A stretch of DNA of 64,000 bases, from positions 62,001 to 126,000 of the forward strand of contig JBKHYJ010000042.1 of NCBI GenBank assembly GCA_046565505.1, read 5' to 3'. Shown piece after piece: positions 44,501-50,472 of this stretch. The notes under the pieces were generated by a model, which saw only the letters and a program-made list of their open reading frames with translations, ran no database searches and was not told where the DNA came from. Each line of letters begins with the position of its first letter. Within the stretch, counting starts at the first letter, position 1. A program made the translations under genes and the position numbers. The DNA is from JBKHYJ01 sp046565505 (GTDB taxonomy: Bacteria; Acidobacteriota; Blastocatellia; UBA7656).

Positions 44501-46950
44501 GCCGACCGCGTGAAAAGGGTGACGCGCAGCAGCGCGCCCCGTTCGAGGTTGAACGGGCGCTGAGCGTCCTCGATCACCCGCCTGTTCAGAAATTCGTCGT
44601 CCCACCGCGAAGCGTCCTCTAACTGGAAACACACCTCTGCGCGATCATGAATCAATTGTATGGGACTACCCCCGGGGGCGGTGAAATTCGTGCGCAAGGA
44701 GGGGTGACGGTCGATGAGCGATTGAAATGCCCGGCGCAACGCGTCCGAATCTACGCGCGACCTGATGCGGACGGCGCCCATAATATTGTAGGCCGCGCTG
44801 TGCGGGGCCAGTTTATGCAGGAACCAGAGAGCGCGCTGTCCGTGGGAGAGAGGGTGTTCAGATTCGGCGTCACGTTCGGGGGCGGCGAGAGCCGGCGAGG
44901 GTCCGGGCGCGGCCGCCAAGCGGGAAAAAACCTGCGCGGCGATTTGAGCGACGGACAAGTTTTCGAGGAAATTCGCCATCGGGAGGTTCACGCCCAGACT
45001 GGTCTCTATGCCGTACGCTAGCTCGACTGCCACGAGGGAATCTAAACAGAATTGGGCTATGGGCCGGCTCGGGTCTATGCCGGAGGGCTCTACTCCCAGC
45101 ATCATCGCCAGTCGCGATATAAGACCGGATTCGATCTCTTCGGTAGTTTGCGGAGGTGAGGCGAGCGCCTGCGGCTCGCTTCGAGGTATCAGGTTTAAAT
45201 TGGACTGCGCGACCGCTTCGAGGCTCCCGGCCATATACCTTGCGCGGCAGGCTTGGCGTTGAATCTTGCCGCTGGAAGTCTTCGGTATGCTTCCCGGCTC
45301 AAGCAGGACGACCGCGTACGTTTGGATTTCATGTTCTTCCGCCACGGCCCTGCGGACGGCCTCTATAACCGCGTCTGCGTCGAGGGGCGGCCGATTACTT
45401 ACTTCCTGAGCCAGCACGAGGCGCTCTTCGCCGCCCACTTCGACTGAGAACGCGGCGCCGCAGCCGGGCCTCAGGGCCGGGTGACTCCTCTCGGCCGTCA
45501 ACTCGATGTCCTGTGGGTAATGGTTACGCCCCCTTATGATAATCAGGTCTTTGAGTCTGCCGGTGACGAACAACTCTCCGCCCTGTAGGAAGCCGAGGTC
45601 GCCTGTACGCATGTAAGGGCCATCGCCCGTGTCGGAGACGTACGCTTCAAACGTGTCCCGCGTCTCATCCGGGCGGCCCCAGTAGCCGCGGGCCATACTC
45701 GGCCCCCTCAGCCATATCTCCCCTATCTGATCTGTCGCACACTGAGTCAGAGATTCAGTGTTTACGATCACCGCGTCGAGACCAATCGCGAGCCTGCCGC
45801 AGCCGGTCAGACTGCGCGAATCCAGCCCGCGCGCGGTGGCTTCGACCAGCCGGTTTTCTTTAAGGGCGGATTCGTCAAAGGCGCTGATGACTGGGGGCGA
45901 TTGTTTCGGCCCGCCCGCCACGAATAAAGTGGCCTCGGCCAAGCCGTAGCAGGGGCAGAAAGCCTCTCTGCGAAAGCCGCATGGCTCGAATGCGGCCGAG
46001 AACCGCTCTATCGTTTCAGGGCGGACTGGCTCCGAGCCATTGAAAGCCACCGTCCAACTGGAGAGGTCAAGGTCGGCTCGCTGTTCGTCACTGATCTTGC
46101 GAACACAGAGGTCGTAGGCGAAGTTCGGCCCCCCGCTCGTCGCGGCTTTATAACGCGACACGGCCTGTAGCCAGCGCAGGGGCTTTTGTAAGAACGCTTC
46201 CGGCGATAAGAGGATCGACCTTGAGCCTATGTACAATGGCTGGAGCACGTTGCCTATCAGCCCCATGTCGTGGAAGAGCGGCAGCCACCCGACGAAGGTC
46301 GATTCTTCGGTGTGGTCGAACGAGGCCCGGATCATACGTTCGTTATGTAACACGTTGCCATGAGTGACCATCACGCCCTTCGGGGCGGCTGTCGAGCCGG
46401 ACGTATACTGAAGGAAGGCTAACGTTTCAGAATCAACTTCAGGCTCGTGCCATTCGTCAGCAAGGCCGCGGGCCATTGCGTCCGTGGCAACCCTTCGCAC
46501 GGACCGGATGTCCTGATCCAGGCCCGGCAGGCTCTCGATCATAGAAAGGATGGGAGATACGGTCAGGACGACGAAAGGTCCCGCGTCATTTACGATGGCT
46601 CTGAATCTGGGCAGGCTCCGGCTCAGGCGGGCGGGGTCGGGTGAGTATGTAGGCACGGCAGTAACACCCGCGTACAGGCAGCCGAAAAAGGCGGCTATGA
46701 AATCTAACCCCGAGGGGTAAAGTAGCAGGGCGCGTTCCCCAGTCGCGTTCAAGGACTGGAGGTATGCGCCTATGGCTCGCGCCCGCCGGTCTAATTCTTC
46801 GTAGGTGAGGCTGGCCTCCTTGGTTTCCCCATCCGAAAGGAAGCTGTAGGCTAGTCGATCAGGCTGGTTCAGTGCCCTCCATCTCAGAAGCTCGATCAGG
46901 GAGGAGAATCCCGCATGGCTGCTAGAACCAGCTACTCTCTTGCTTTTCAT
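32509..46950 (-). CDS. giant NRPS: FAAL-ACP-C-A(MT)-PCP-C-A-PCP-C-C*-A-PCP
   Basis: A 4813-residue synthetase that starts a lipopeptide. FAAL about 1-575 (LQYTSGSTAAPKGV; ends SSGKIQR) adenylates a fatty acid and loads the ACP (DSL Ser about 637). C1 about 695-1130, HHIIAD. A1 begins about 1150, with a methyltransferase at about 1640-2040 (VYEIGSGGSGLML) inserted before its last motif; PCP1 Ser about 2142. C2 about 2205-2640, HHIVSDG; A2 about 2660-3150; PCP2 about 3213. C3 about 3275-3720, HHIVSDD; then a second condensation-like domain C* about 3735-4165 with SHMIADL; A3; PCP3 about 4730. Pocket codes read by eye (tenth Lys assumed): A1 DIESVATISK (unassigned), A2 DLTKVGHVGK (Asp type), A3 DVWHVSLVDK (Ser type). 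No epimerisation or thioesterase domain. GGGGGA lies five bases before the ATG. Confidence 0.95.
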   Translation of the reverse strand: MKSKRVAGSSSHAGFSSLIELLRWRALNQPDRLAYSFLSDGETKEASLTYEELDRRARAIGAYLQSLNATGERALLLYPSGLDFIAAFFGCLYAGVTAVPTYSPDPARLSRSLPRFRAIVNDAGPFVVLTVSPILSMIESLPGLDQDIRSVRRVATDAMARGLADEWHEPEVDSETLAFLQYTSGSTAAPKGVMVTHGNVLHNERMIRASFDHTEESTFVGWLPLFHDMGLIGNVLQPLYIGSRSILLSPEAFLQKPLRWLQAVSRYKAATSGGPNFAYDLCVRKISDEQRADLDLSSWTVAFNGSEPVRPETIERFSAAFEPCGFRREAFCPCYGLAEATLFVAGGPKQSPPVISAFDESALKENRLVEATARGLDSRSLTGCGRLAIGLDAVIVNTESLTQCATDQIGEIWLRGPSMARGYWGRPDETRDTFEAYVSDTGDGPYMRTGDLGFLQGGELFVTGRLKDLIIIRGRNHYPQDIELTAERSHPALRPGCGAAFSVEVGGEERLVLAQEVSNRPPLDADAVIEAVRRAVAEEHEIQTYAVVLLEPGSIPKTSSGKIQRQACRARYMAGSLEAVAQSNLNLIPRSEPQALASPPQTTEEIESGLISRLAMMLGVEPSGIDPSRPIAQFCLDSLVAVELAYGIETSLGVNLPMANFLENLSVAQIAAQVFSRLAAAPGPSPALAAPERDAESEHPLSHGQRALWFLHKLAPHSAAYNIMGAVRIRSRVDSDALRRAFQSLIDRHPSLRTNFTAPGGSPIQLIHDRAEVCFQLEDASRWDDEFLNRRVIEDAQRPFNLERGALLRVTLFTRSAQDHVLLMTMHHIIADLWSLAVMMRELGILYQAKTAGEEAALPPIELEYVEYVRQQIEMLSGPAGDRLWQYWQEKLAGDLPVMNLPTDKVRPPVQTYNGASIFFKLERDLTRGLKSLAAARSATPYMTLLATFQALLYRYTAQEDILVGSPTAGRGRADLRGVVGYFVNPVVMRAQASASVRFDEFLDQVRRTALEAFEHQDFQFQLLVERLQPVRDLSRSPIFQVMFVWQKSPLPDVQRLATFALGEAGVQMRLGDLLLESTGLHQQIAQFDLSLSIAEVDEGLAASFEYNTDLFESGTVGRMVGHFQRLLESIVADPAARISDLDLLSRSERQQILFAWNDTDRQYIQSPCIHLLFERQVERSPEAIALAFEKEELTYRQLNSRANQVAHRLRSMGVGPDVLVGLCMERSLEMMVGMLGIIKAGGAYVPLDKDYPPERLALMLDDARVPVLLTQRRLLKTIPAGDVRVICLDSGWEAVAGESEENPVNTVAGENLVYVIYTSGSTGSPKGVMVQHRSLVSYAETCAVNYGVKPGDRALQFCSISFDISGEEIYPCLTRGAALVLRTDSMLDSVTVFLERCREWGISVMSLPTAYWHQITATLEEENLSLPPSLRMVVIAGERAFPERLAAWQKHAAGRTRLMHTYGPTEATISVSMCDISEFPVREGVTRELPIGSAIPDAKIYILDTNLQPAPVGVQGEVYLGGALLARGYHGRPDTTADRFLPNPFALKPGERMYRTGDLARYLPDANLEFLGRVDQQVKIRGFRVELEEIETVLRQHRAVRDAVILAQEYGAGNKRLVGFVVPDREHVEFDERAAGDDLQSRQAADWREIFNDLYRDMDPGEELGFYIKGWTSSYSDAPIPGEEVREWMDQTVERILSLRPSRVYEIGSGGSGLMLLRVAPSCEKYYATDQAVRSLELIQEQLKIMGVDLPQVSFKLRGGDNFQGVEEGEFDAVLIVSVAQYFPSVDYLMRVLEQAVRAVAKGGHIFLGDVRNLSLLEAFHTSVQLHKSPPGLSKAELLQQVQTQLLKEKQLVIDPEFFIALKRHLPQISHVEILLMRGRNRNELSKFRYDVILHVGGERRAARHVDWLDWETEGLTAAGVRRLLRESRPDLLAIKGVPNARVMADVKLVQMLKQANGPATAAELMAEYAGAGEEGIDPEDIWAIGDEEPYSVSIGWSESRADGRYEIVFQRRAAGQGEAAIRAAAPLVKETISPRPWGKYATAPLQGVHIEKLVPILRSYLEEKLPEYMVPSSLVLLDALPLSPNGKVDRRALHAPDWTKPASAGIFAAPRTPVEEALAEIWMEVLGLDRVSIYDDFSEMGGHSLLAMQLLSRVHNAFGVELSVRALFESPTVAGLAQVVERALRSAAAPAAPQLSPASRDGQLPLSFAQQRLWFLSQLEPGRRADNMPGAIRIKGRLDISALEQSLNELVWRHESLRTTFISAEGRPRQVISPELKLPLPVISLTDLPAGSREAGALKLAEEEAAHVFDLAAGPLLRAKLLRVGEDDHLLILCLHHIVSDGWSLGVFAREMGVLYDAFSAGRPSPLPGLPIQYADFAVWQRGWLQGELLESQLSYWRQKLSGDLPVLELPTDRPHAQASDFQGSRQSFALSEDLTRSLKALSRQEGVTMFMTLLCAFKVLLHRYTRQEDIIVGTPIAGRNRAELEGLIGFFVNTLVLRTDLSGRPSFTQTLARERGVCLDAYAHQDLPFEMLVDELQPERQLSRNPIFQAMFEMQMEPTPEPSLAGLKTSFVEVERKATKFDLTMALSEEQPDVISGWIEYKTELFDAPTIGRMAGHFQRLLEAAASAPATPISALPMLSEAELHHLLVAYNDTRRDFREDLCVHQFFEEQVERTPDNIAIMFEGQRLTFRDLNARANRLAHYLRKLGVGPETPVGMCMERSPEMFVGLLGILKSGGAYVPIDPSYPKDRVAFMLEDVGAATLLTQERLIHALPEHGDAAVCVDSDWDLISRESDGNPASNVAGDNLAYVLYTSGSTGRPKGVAIEHRQLVNYMIGAAERLGLAAMSSFALVSTPAADLGNTVIFPSLCNGGCLHVISEDRASDADAMSSYFRENSIDCLKVVPSHLASLRSFSNGEQVLPRKMLVLGGEASQRNWVEQLRGLNPGLTVINHYGPTETTVGVLTYHADPRRMADHLATVPLGYPLPNAQVYLLDGDAQPVPAGVPAEIHIGGAGLARGYFKRPNLTAEKFIPNPFGGPPGERLYKTGDLARHLPDGAIEFLGRVDDQVKVRGFRIEPSEIESVLRGHDALRNAVVLAAQDEASDRRLVAYVVAEQGRDVSADDLRAFLKARLPEYMVPSRFLFLDAIPLTPNGKVDRRSLPAPDQHEAASEAVSPGITNPVEEIVANVWAKVLGLERVGVHENFFEAGGNSLLATQAVSRLRAAFQMELPLRKLFESPTVSALAEFIKSERANGTGLQAPPIEKSRSRAAIPLSYSQWRLWFLDRLVPNNPVYNVSVALRLSGPLDVRAFGRSINEVVRRHDILRTTFSADKGQPVQVVAPSLEVDFPVVDLSHLDEPAREEAVLRMAAEEARRPFDLTRGPLLRTALARLGEHEHVLILAIHHIVSDDWSVGIFNGEISALYRAFSEGLASPLPALPIQYADFAVWQRRWLDGPVLGAELEHWKRRLGDDIPTLDLPTDRPRPAVQAFRGATLTFEFPDSLSRAVRELSLQQGSTLFMTLLAAYAAVLHRCSGQEKIIVGLPVANRNHMETEGLIGFFTNILVPPIDLSGDPTYKELINRVREATLDAFDHQDMPFEKMVEAFQQKRDLSRPPLRQVAFAFENSSPQLLDLPGVTVSRIPFEDHTSRLDLTVFVREEQGKLRGALEYNSDLFEASTARRFLEFFEAVLEDVAHHPERRILTLPPLVERRPGQTGPALPQAEKDGQGVIADATDAIYEQSNMAQNQLLFWFSKKLQPDVQLYFDNVLGTFAIEGAIDVAHFRAAFQKVIDNSDVLRSTVVESNGAPRRIEHQNIHFEIDYVDLSGGEDPRAECGEALRRLCAEPLDLGERLFDSALFKLSQDRFVWFLSLSHMIADLWSVAVILRSVSEYYHLSLEGRIGEARPLPPYAAYIEYEREFRRSPQYGQAELYWRKKLATAPNLFQFYKRDSSAKTTRTRRVSINLGAERSRRVKQVAGREGLFSPAVVFAATLFAYQHRVSGERRLRIGSPFANRPDAFRQTPGLFINVCPLEVSVSGGDNFDSLARRVQVEMLESSRNQMYPVRNSRDNRVYNVYFNYQSASLTELCGLHVEFDLVHSGHSNDTLTLQVSDFKGSGDFVLDFDFNCGAFGEGQSADAARHFLAILDSATEDWSRPVRGLRMLSEEEQHQVLVEFNQTKRDYPRGVCLHEMVEAQAERTPLADAVIFDDRRLSYAELNRRANQMAHFLRRRGVGPDVPVGVCAERSLEMVVGLLGILKAGGAYVPLDPAYPKERLTFMLDDARPPVLLTQGGLAGRLPEHMGKTVRLDSDWDVISRESEANLVNEASGESLAYVIYTSGSTGKPKGVMIPHRGICNRLLWMQEAYQMTGDDRVLQKTPFSFDVSVWEFFWPLITGACVVMALPEGHQDRQYLIEEIARQKITTIHFVPSMLQLFLAGDGLEACYRLKRVVCSGEALPYELQQRFFDLMSAELHNLYGPTEASVDVTYWECGGRSEAGLVPIGRPVANTNIYILDGYLGPAPVGIPGVLHIGGEGLARGYLKRPDLTAEKFIPNPFSEEPGARLYDTGDLARYLPDGNIEFLGRIDHQVKIRGFRIELGEIEEAIRRNASVREAVVVDREDRPGDKRLVAYVVAEAGETLSADQLRGSLKERLPDFMIPSAFVALEQMPLTPNGKIDRKALPAPDQSQLRSQTPFASPRSPLEELLAGVWADVLGVERVGVHDDFFEMGGQSILATQLISKIQQALPIELPLRTIFESPTVARLAAAIEQGQQNLDEAEMNLMAEVLSEMQELTGDDVEAFAEESPGEKLGAD

Positions 46951-48253
46951 TTATTCCCCCAAGATTACCGACATAAAGACCGCGCGTTGCCCGCCGCGTC
47001 GCGCACGGGCTTAACCGGCCTGGCCGCCGCCGGGGCTTCGCGCGTGCGGCGCGGCGTCTGATGATTGCGCCGGGGCCGAACTCTAGAGCATTGTTGATGT
47101 CGGGTAAAATACTCCGGCAGGTCGGCGGAAGGTGCCCTGCTTCAGGAATTGGTTCTGGCCGCGCCCGGGGCGAACTAATCCGCATGAAGTGTTAGCCCTT
47201 TAAGGGAAGCTGCTTCGCAGCGTAAGAATTGCCAGGGCTGGTAGGGAACGAGAGGCTAAGGCGATAAGCGTACAGATCACTTACGACGGTTAGGGACTGT
47301 CACCCTCTGTGTCGGGACCTGATAATGGTATTGCCAGATGAGGAGCGTTCTCTCGGAATCGAATGAGCCAGCAATTTAATGTCTCTGTTCGTCACTAGCA
47401 CTTCTGCCCCCGTGCCCTACTCGCAAAGAGGTCCAGACCGGGCACTATGACCCAAGCCCACATTCATCATGTAATCTTTGTAAACCTGAAGCCGGGGAGC
47501 CCGCTTCGCGGGAAGGATGGGCGAGCAAGCTCCATAGCGTTGAAGATTCGACATCTTACATATGCTCCTTAGTCGTGGGTTGTGTTGGAGGACAATTCGG
47601 ACTACAGCCCCGGGCTTGCATCAGTTTTGTCCTAATTCTTAAACCTGAAAGAGGTATGTAAATTCCCACGGCTTGCTGCGGTTCCTCTTCGTACAGTGAG
47701 ATTCAATATAAGAGCGTGTTCCGCAAGCCTGCGCCGCACCGATTGGCGCGGAGAGCTTTATCCCGCGATACACTGGTGACAGAGCGTATCTCTTAATAAT
47801 GACTATGCTTGCCGTTGGGGCGTATTAAATTTCTAAACTGTTCGTATTTTTCAAAGAGGCCATTCAGACCTACCGCTCAAAAAGAAATAATGCGCAGGCC
47901 AGCCTGCGATCTTCGAGAGAGCACGGACATGAGCGGCCAAATTTAAACTCGGCGTTTTGAGATAAGAATCACATCTTGCTAAAGCCTCACCCATTTTAGC
48001 GATGGATATTACTTTGTCAAGAAAAATCGTACCCGCGCGCCGCCACGCGCCGGGCCATTAACTCATGGCCCGACGCGTAGTCCTGAGGTCGCTTCTTATG
48101 TTTGCCTTAAGATATGGGCGAAAGGTGGGCGTAAGTAGTGGGAATTACCTGGCACTCGCTTGCTGCCTTACGGTCCTGCATGGTGGCGCGCGGTGCATTC
48201 ACGCGCCTCTCCCTTCCGCCTTGCTCTCCCGCTCACAGTTATCTCTTGCCTTA
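46951..48253. other. 1.3-kb gene-free region upstream of the NRPS cluster, AT-richer
   Basis: No credible coding sequence. From about 47180 to 48040 the base composition drops clearly below that of the neighbouring genes. It includes two UUC-loop hairpins with perfect 5-bp stems (GCTGCTTCGCAGC, 47209-47221; CCCGCTTCGCGGG, 47500-47512), CCCTTTAAGGG at 47196-47206, and TAAACCTGAA twice (about 47481 and 47639). It must contain the synthetase promoter. It may also hold regulatory RNA, a decayed gene or foreign DNA; I cannot decide. Short frames near 48065-48445 are chance overlaps of the minus-strand gene. Confidence 0.55.
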
Positions 48254-48688
48254 TCAATCTACCACCACCGCTATTTCCCGCTGCTCGTAATACACGCGCG
48301 CGGGCAGCCTTACCTTCCCATTCAGTGCGTAGTATTCCCTCGTGCGCGCGCCCGGGGCCACGTCCCTGCCGGCGGCGGGCCAGTAATGGTCGCCCGACTG
48401 TATCGCCAGTATGTCCACCTGGCGGTCGTCGCTGCCCACGAATGATAAGCTCTGGGGATTGAACCGTGCGAAGTCCTTTGATGTGTTCTCCACCTCTATC
48501 TCTACGGACCCATTTCCGATCTTGAGCAAACTCCCCCTGAATTTAGTCATCCTGATCTTTATCGGGCCGACGTTGATCGGGCTGGTATCCAGATCAGAGT
48601 TTCTGATGCGCGGCGTCTGATCCGCGGCCATAACAGATGGCAGGCACGACAAGATTAACAGCACCAGAGTAGATATCACTCTTCTCAT
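48254..48688 (-). CDS. small secreted hypothetical protein
   Basis: A 144-residue protein started at the ATG at 48688 (MRRVISTLVLLILSCL), with AGGAGGT upstream. A signal peptide covers about residues 1-21. The mature domain looks like an Ig-like beta sandwich (INVGPIKIRMTKFRGSLLKI, SVEIEVENTSKDFARFNPQS, DILAIQSGDHYWPA), similar in style to DUF4352-type proteins, but I do not recognise it with confidence. It is the first gene after the long spacer and reads towards the NRPS cluster on the same strand. Confidence 0.6.
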   Translation of the reverse strand: MRRVISTLVLLILSCLPSVMAADQTPRIRNSDLDTSPINVGPIKIRMTKFRGSLLKIGNGSVEIEVENTSKDFARFNPQSLSFVGSDDRQVDILAIQSGDHYWPAAGRDVAPGARTREYYALNGKVRLPARVYYEQREIAVVVD

Positions 48689-48936
48689 AGGTTTGACCTC
48701 CTGGTGAAGAATGATAATCGTACTCCCGCGGCGGTGACAATGAGGCCGCACGGGTGACCGCCTTGACCGCGGCCAGCTCGGCATTAAGACGCGGCGGTTT
48801 CAGTAGTAAGGAATGCGGCTTCCACATTCTACAAATCAGAACCTCCGCAGTCGGCGCCCCGGCGCAAAGCGTCCTTTCATTTCTCGGGCCGAGCGCCGGG
48901 AGTCGGATTATTAATCCGCGGCATGAAATCCAAAAT

Positions 48937-50412
48937 CTAGAACCGGGATGGCGCGCCCTTTCTGTTCTTCTTTTTCGGCGGAGCTTGAGGGACTGTGCCG
49001 GGCTTCAGCAATTCTTCAATCGCCTTCCCCTCCGCTTCGGTAAAGCTCAATCCCAGAACTGCCGCGGCAGTCGGCGCTATGTCAATCATTCGCGCCACGG
49101 CCAGCTTTGCGCCCACGCGGGCGCGCGCGCCATAGACTATGAGCGACGAGCGCATTTCAATTCGCGTGGGCAGGTGGCCGTGGGTCCCTCGATAGTCCTT
49201 CGAGTCATGGATCTCGGGGCCGCTCAACTCTTCGCCGAAAGCGTAGTCCGGCGCGGCGTCGAGCATCAGCGCGGCCTCCGGTATCGACTGCATGCGCTTG
49301 AGGTCGTCGCGGGTCAGGACGCGGTTGATAGGCCCATTGTCAGCGGACGCCATTCGGTTAAAAATCGTAAATACTTTTTGAGCAGTCTCTTTGTCGTTCG
49401 GGTCGCGCAAGACGATAGCGCATGAGCCGCCCGCAGGCCACGCCGCGGCTTTCCAATCTACAGGATTACCGCCCGGGCCGAGCGTGATGAGCTTCTCCTT
49501 GACCAAGACCACACCTGGCTCGAACTTCTTCTTGACTTCCGCGAACCCATGATCGGACACCAGGAAGAAAGTCGTCTGGTCGAATACGCCCGCCTTCCGA
49601 GTCGCTTCGATTATACGGCCGACGTAGGCGTCCATCCGCTCCGCGGTTTCAAGGGCCGGCGGGGTGCGCGGTCCATACTTGTGGTGCGCGTCGTCTAGAG
49701 CCAGCAGGTGGATCAGCATCAGGTCGGGCTTGTAGGCGCTGATGATGTATTCGCTTATCGCCGTGCGGCGGCCGTCCGTGCTCGTATCGCCGCCCATGCC
49801 CATGCCGACCGCCTTCGCAATCAGGCCCGGCGTAGAGTATTGCAAGGTGCGCTTCGGCGTCGGGGGGTGCTCTTTAGGGTCCTTGATCTCCGGCACGTTG
49901 TAATCTATTTCCGCCCCGACCGTGACGGGCCACCCGACGTTGGCGGTGACGAGCCCCGCCCTCTTCGCGATTGACCAGAGCGTCTCCGACTTCAGCGCCT
50001 CGGCGAACCAGTACCATTCGAGTGTCTGGGGCCCGGTCGGCGCTTCAAAGATGCGGTTTTGAACTATGCCATGAATGGCCGGGCGGACGCCCGTGATGAG
50101 CGTCGTGTGCGCCGGGTAGGTGACGGATGGGTAGATGCCTTCGACGCCCTCGGCGTACGCCCCGCCGAGCTTCATCATCGTGAGGCTAGGCACACGCAAT
50201 CCCACGCGCGCCGCGGCCGTGTAGTATTCGGGCACAAGCCCATCAATCGAAATCATTATGACTCGCGAATCACGACGCCGCTGGGCGGGCCGTGTGGGTT
50301 CGCCCGCCGGCGAAGGTTCCTGCGCGCCGAGCGGGCCGCCCGGGATTGCTGAGGCGATCAGCAGAAGAGCGAGCGCGGTTGAAGCAGCCCGCGAAAAAGA
50401 TTGCTTGACCAT
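48937..50412 (-). CDS. secreted NPP-type phosphodiesterase (alkaline phosphatase superfamily)
   Basis: A 491-residue exported enzyme started at the ATG at 50412, with an AAGGTG Shine-Dalgarno region. The signal peptide is about residues 1-30 (TALALLLIASAIPGGPLGA). The alkaline-phosphatase-superfamily metal sites appear in order: MISIDGLVPEY (first Asp), YPSVTYPAHTTLITGVRP (nucleophile Thr), LIHLLALDDAHHKYGP (Asp and His), FLVSDHGFAEV (Asp-His) and KDYRGTHGHLPT (last His). NPP-type enzymes cleave nucleotide or phospholipid diester bonds outside the cytoplasm. Full length for the family. The C-terminus is basic (APPKKKNRKGAPSRF). Confidence 0.88.
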   Translation of the reverse strand: MVKQSFSRAASTALALLLIASAIPGGPLGAQEPSPAGEPTRPAQRRRDSRVIMISIDGLVPEYYTAAARVGLRVPSLTMMKLGGAYAEGVEGIYPSVTYPAHTTLITGVRPAIHGIVQNRIFEAPTGPQTLEWYWFAEALKSETLWSIAKRAGLVTANVGWPVTVGAEIDYNVPEIKDPKEHPPTPKRTLQYSTPGLIAKAVGMGMGGDTSTDGRRTAISEYIISAYKPDLMLIHLLALDDAHHKYGPRTPPALETAERMDAYVGRIIEATRKAGVFDQTTFFLVSDHGFAEVKKKFEPGVVLVKEKLITLGPGGNPVDWKAAAWPAGGSCAIVLRDPNDKETAQKVFTIFNRMASADNGPINRVLTRDDLKRMQSIPEAALMLDAAPDYAFGEELSGPEIHDSKDYRGTHGHLPTRIEMRSSLIVYGARARVGAKLAVARMIDIAPTAAAVLGLSFTEAEGKAIEELLKPGTVPQAPPKKKNRKGAPSRF

Positions 50413-50472
50413 TTTCTTTTCACCTTTACGAAGTATGGGAATGAACAGCCGCACGTGCGCTCAACTCTATTC

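Larger units (their letters stand above)
17330..46950. other. lipopeptide (NRPS) biosynthetic gene cluster
   Basis: Nearly 30 kb containing two NRPS genes with five adenylating domains (one FAAL, four amino-acid A domains), a desaturase, acyl carrier protein, MFS exporter, permease, two methyltransferases, a GLFV-like dehydrogenase, a B3/4 protein and a TauD dioxygenase. All but the dioxygenase are on the minus strand, so the first synthetase gene is the promoter-proximal one. Assembly order inferred: fatty acid, residue 1 (methylated), Asp, Ser, residue 4, release by thioesterase. The borders are my estimate; the hydrolase at 16348 may belong. Confidence 0.85.

Noticed and set aside
48150..48164. 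TGGCAC...TTGC resembling a sigma-54 promoter
   Set aside because: The GG and GC elements are separated by nine rather than ten bases, and sigma-54 spacing is strict; it also lies in no sensible position before a gene.
48065..48445. plus-strand frame with hydrophobic segments
   Set aside because: Runs antisense into a well-supported minus-strand secreted protein and has no Shine-Dalgarno.
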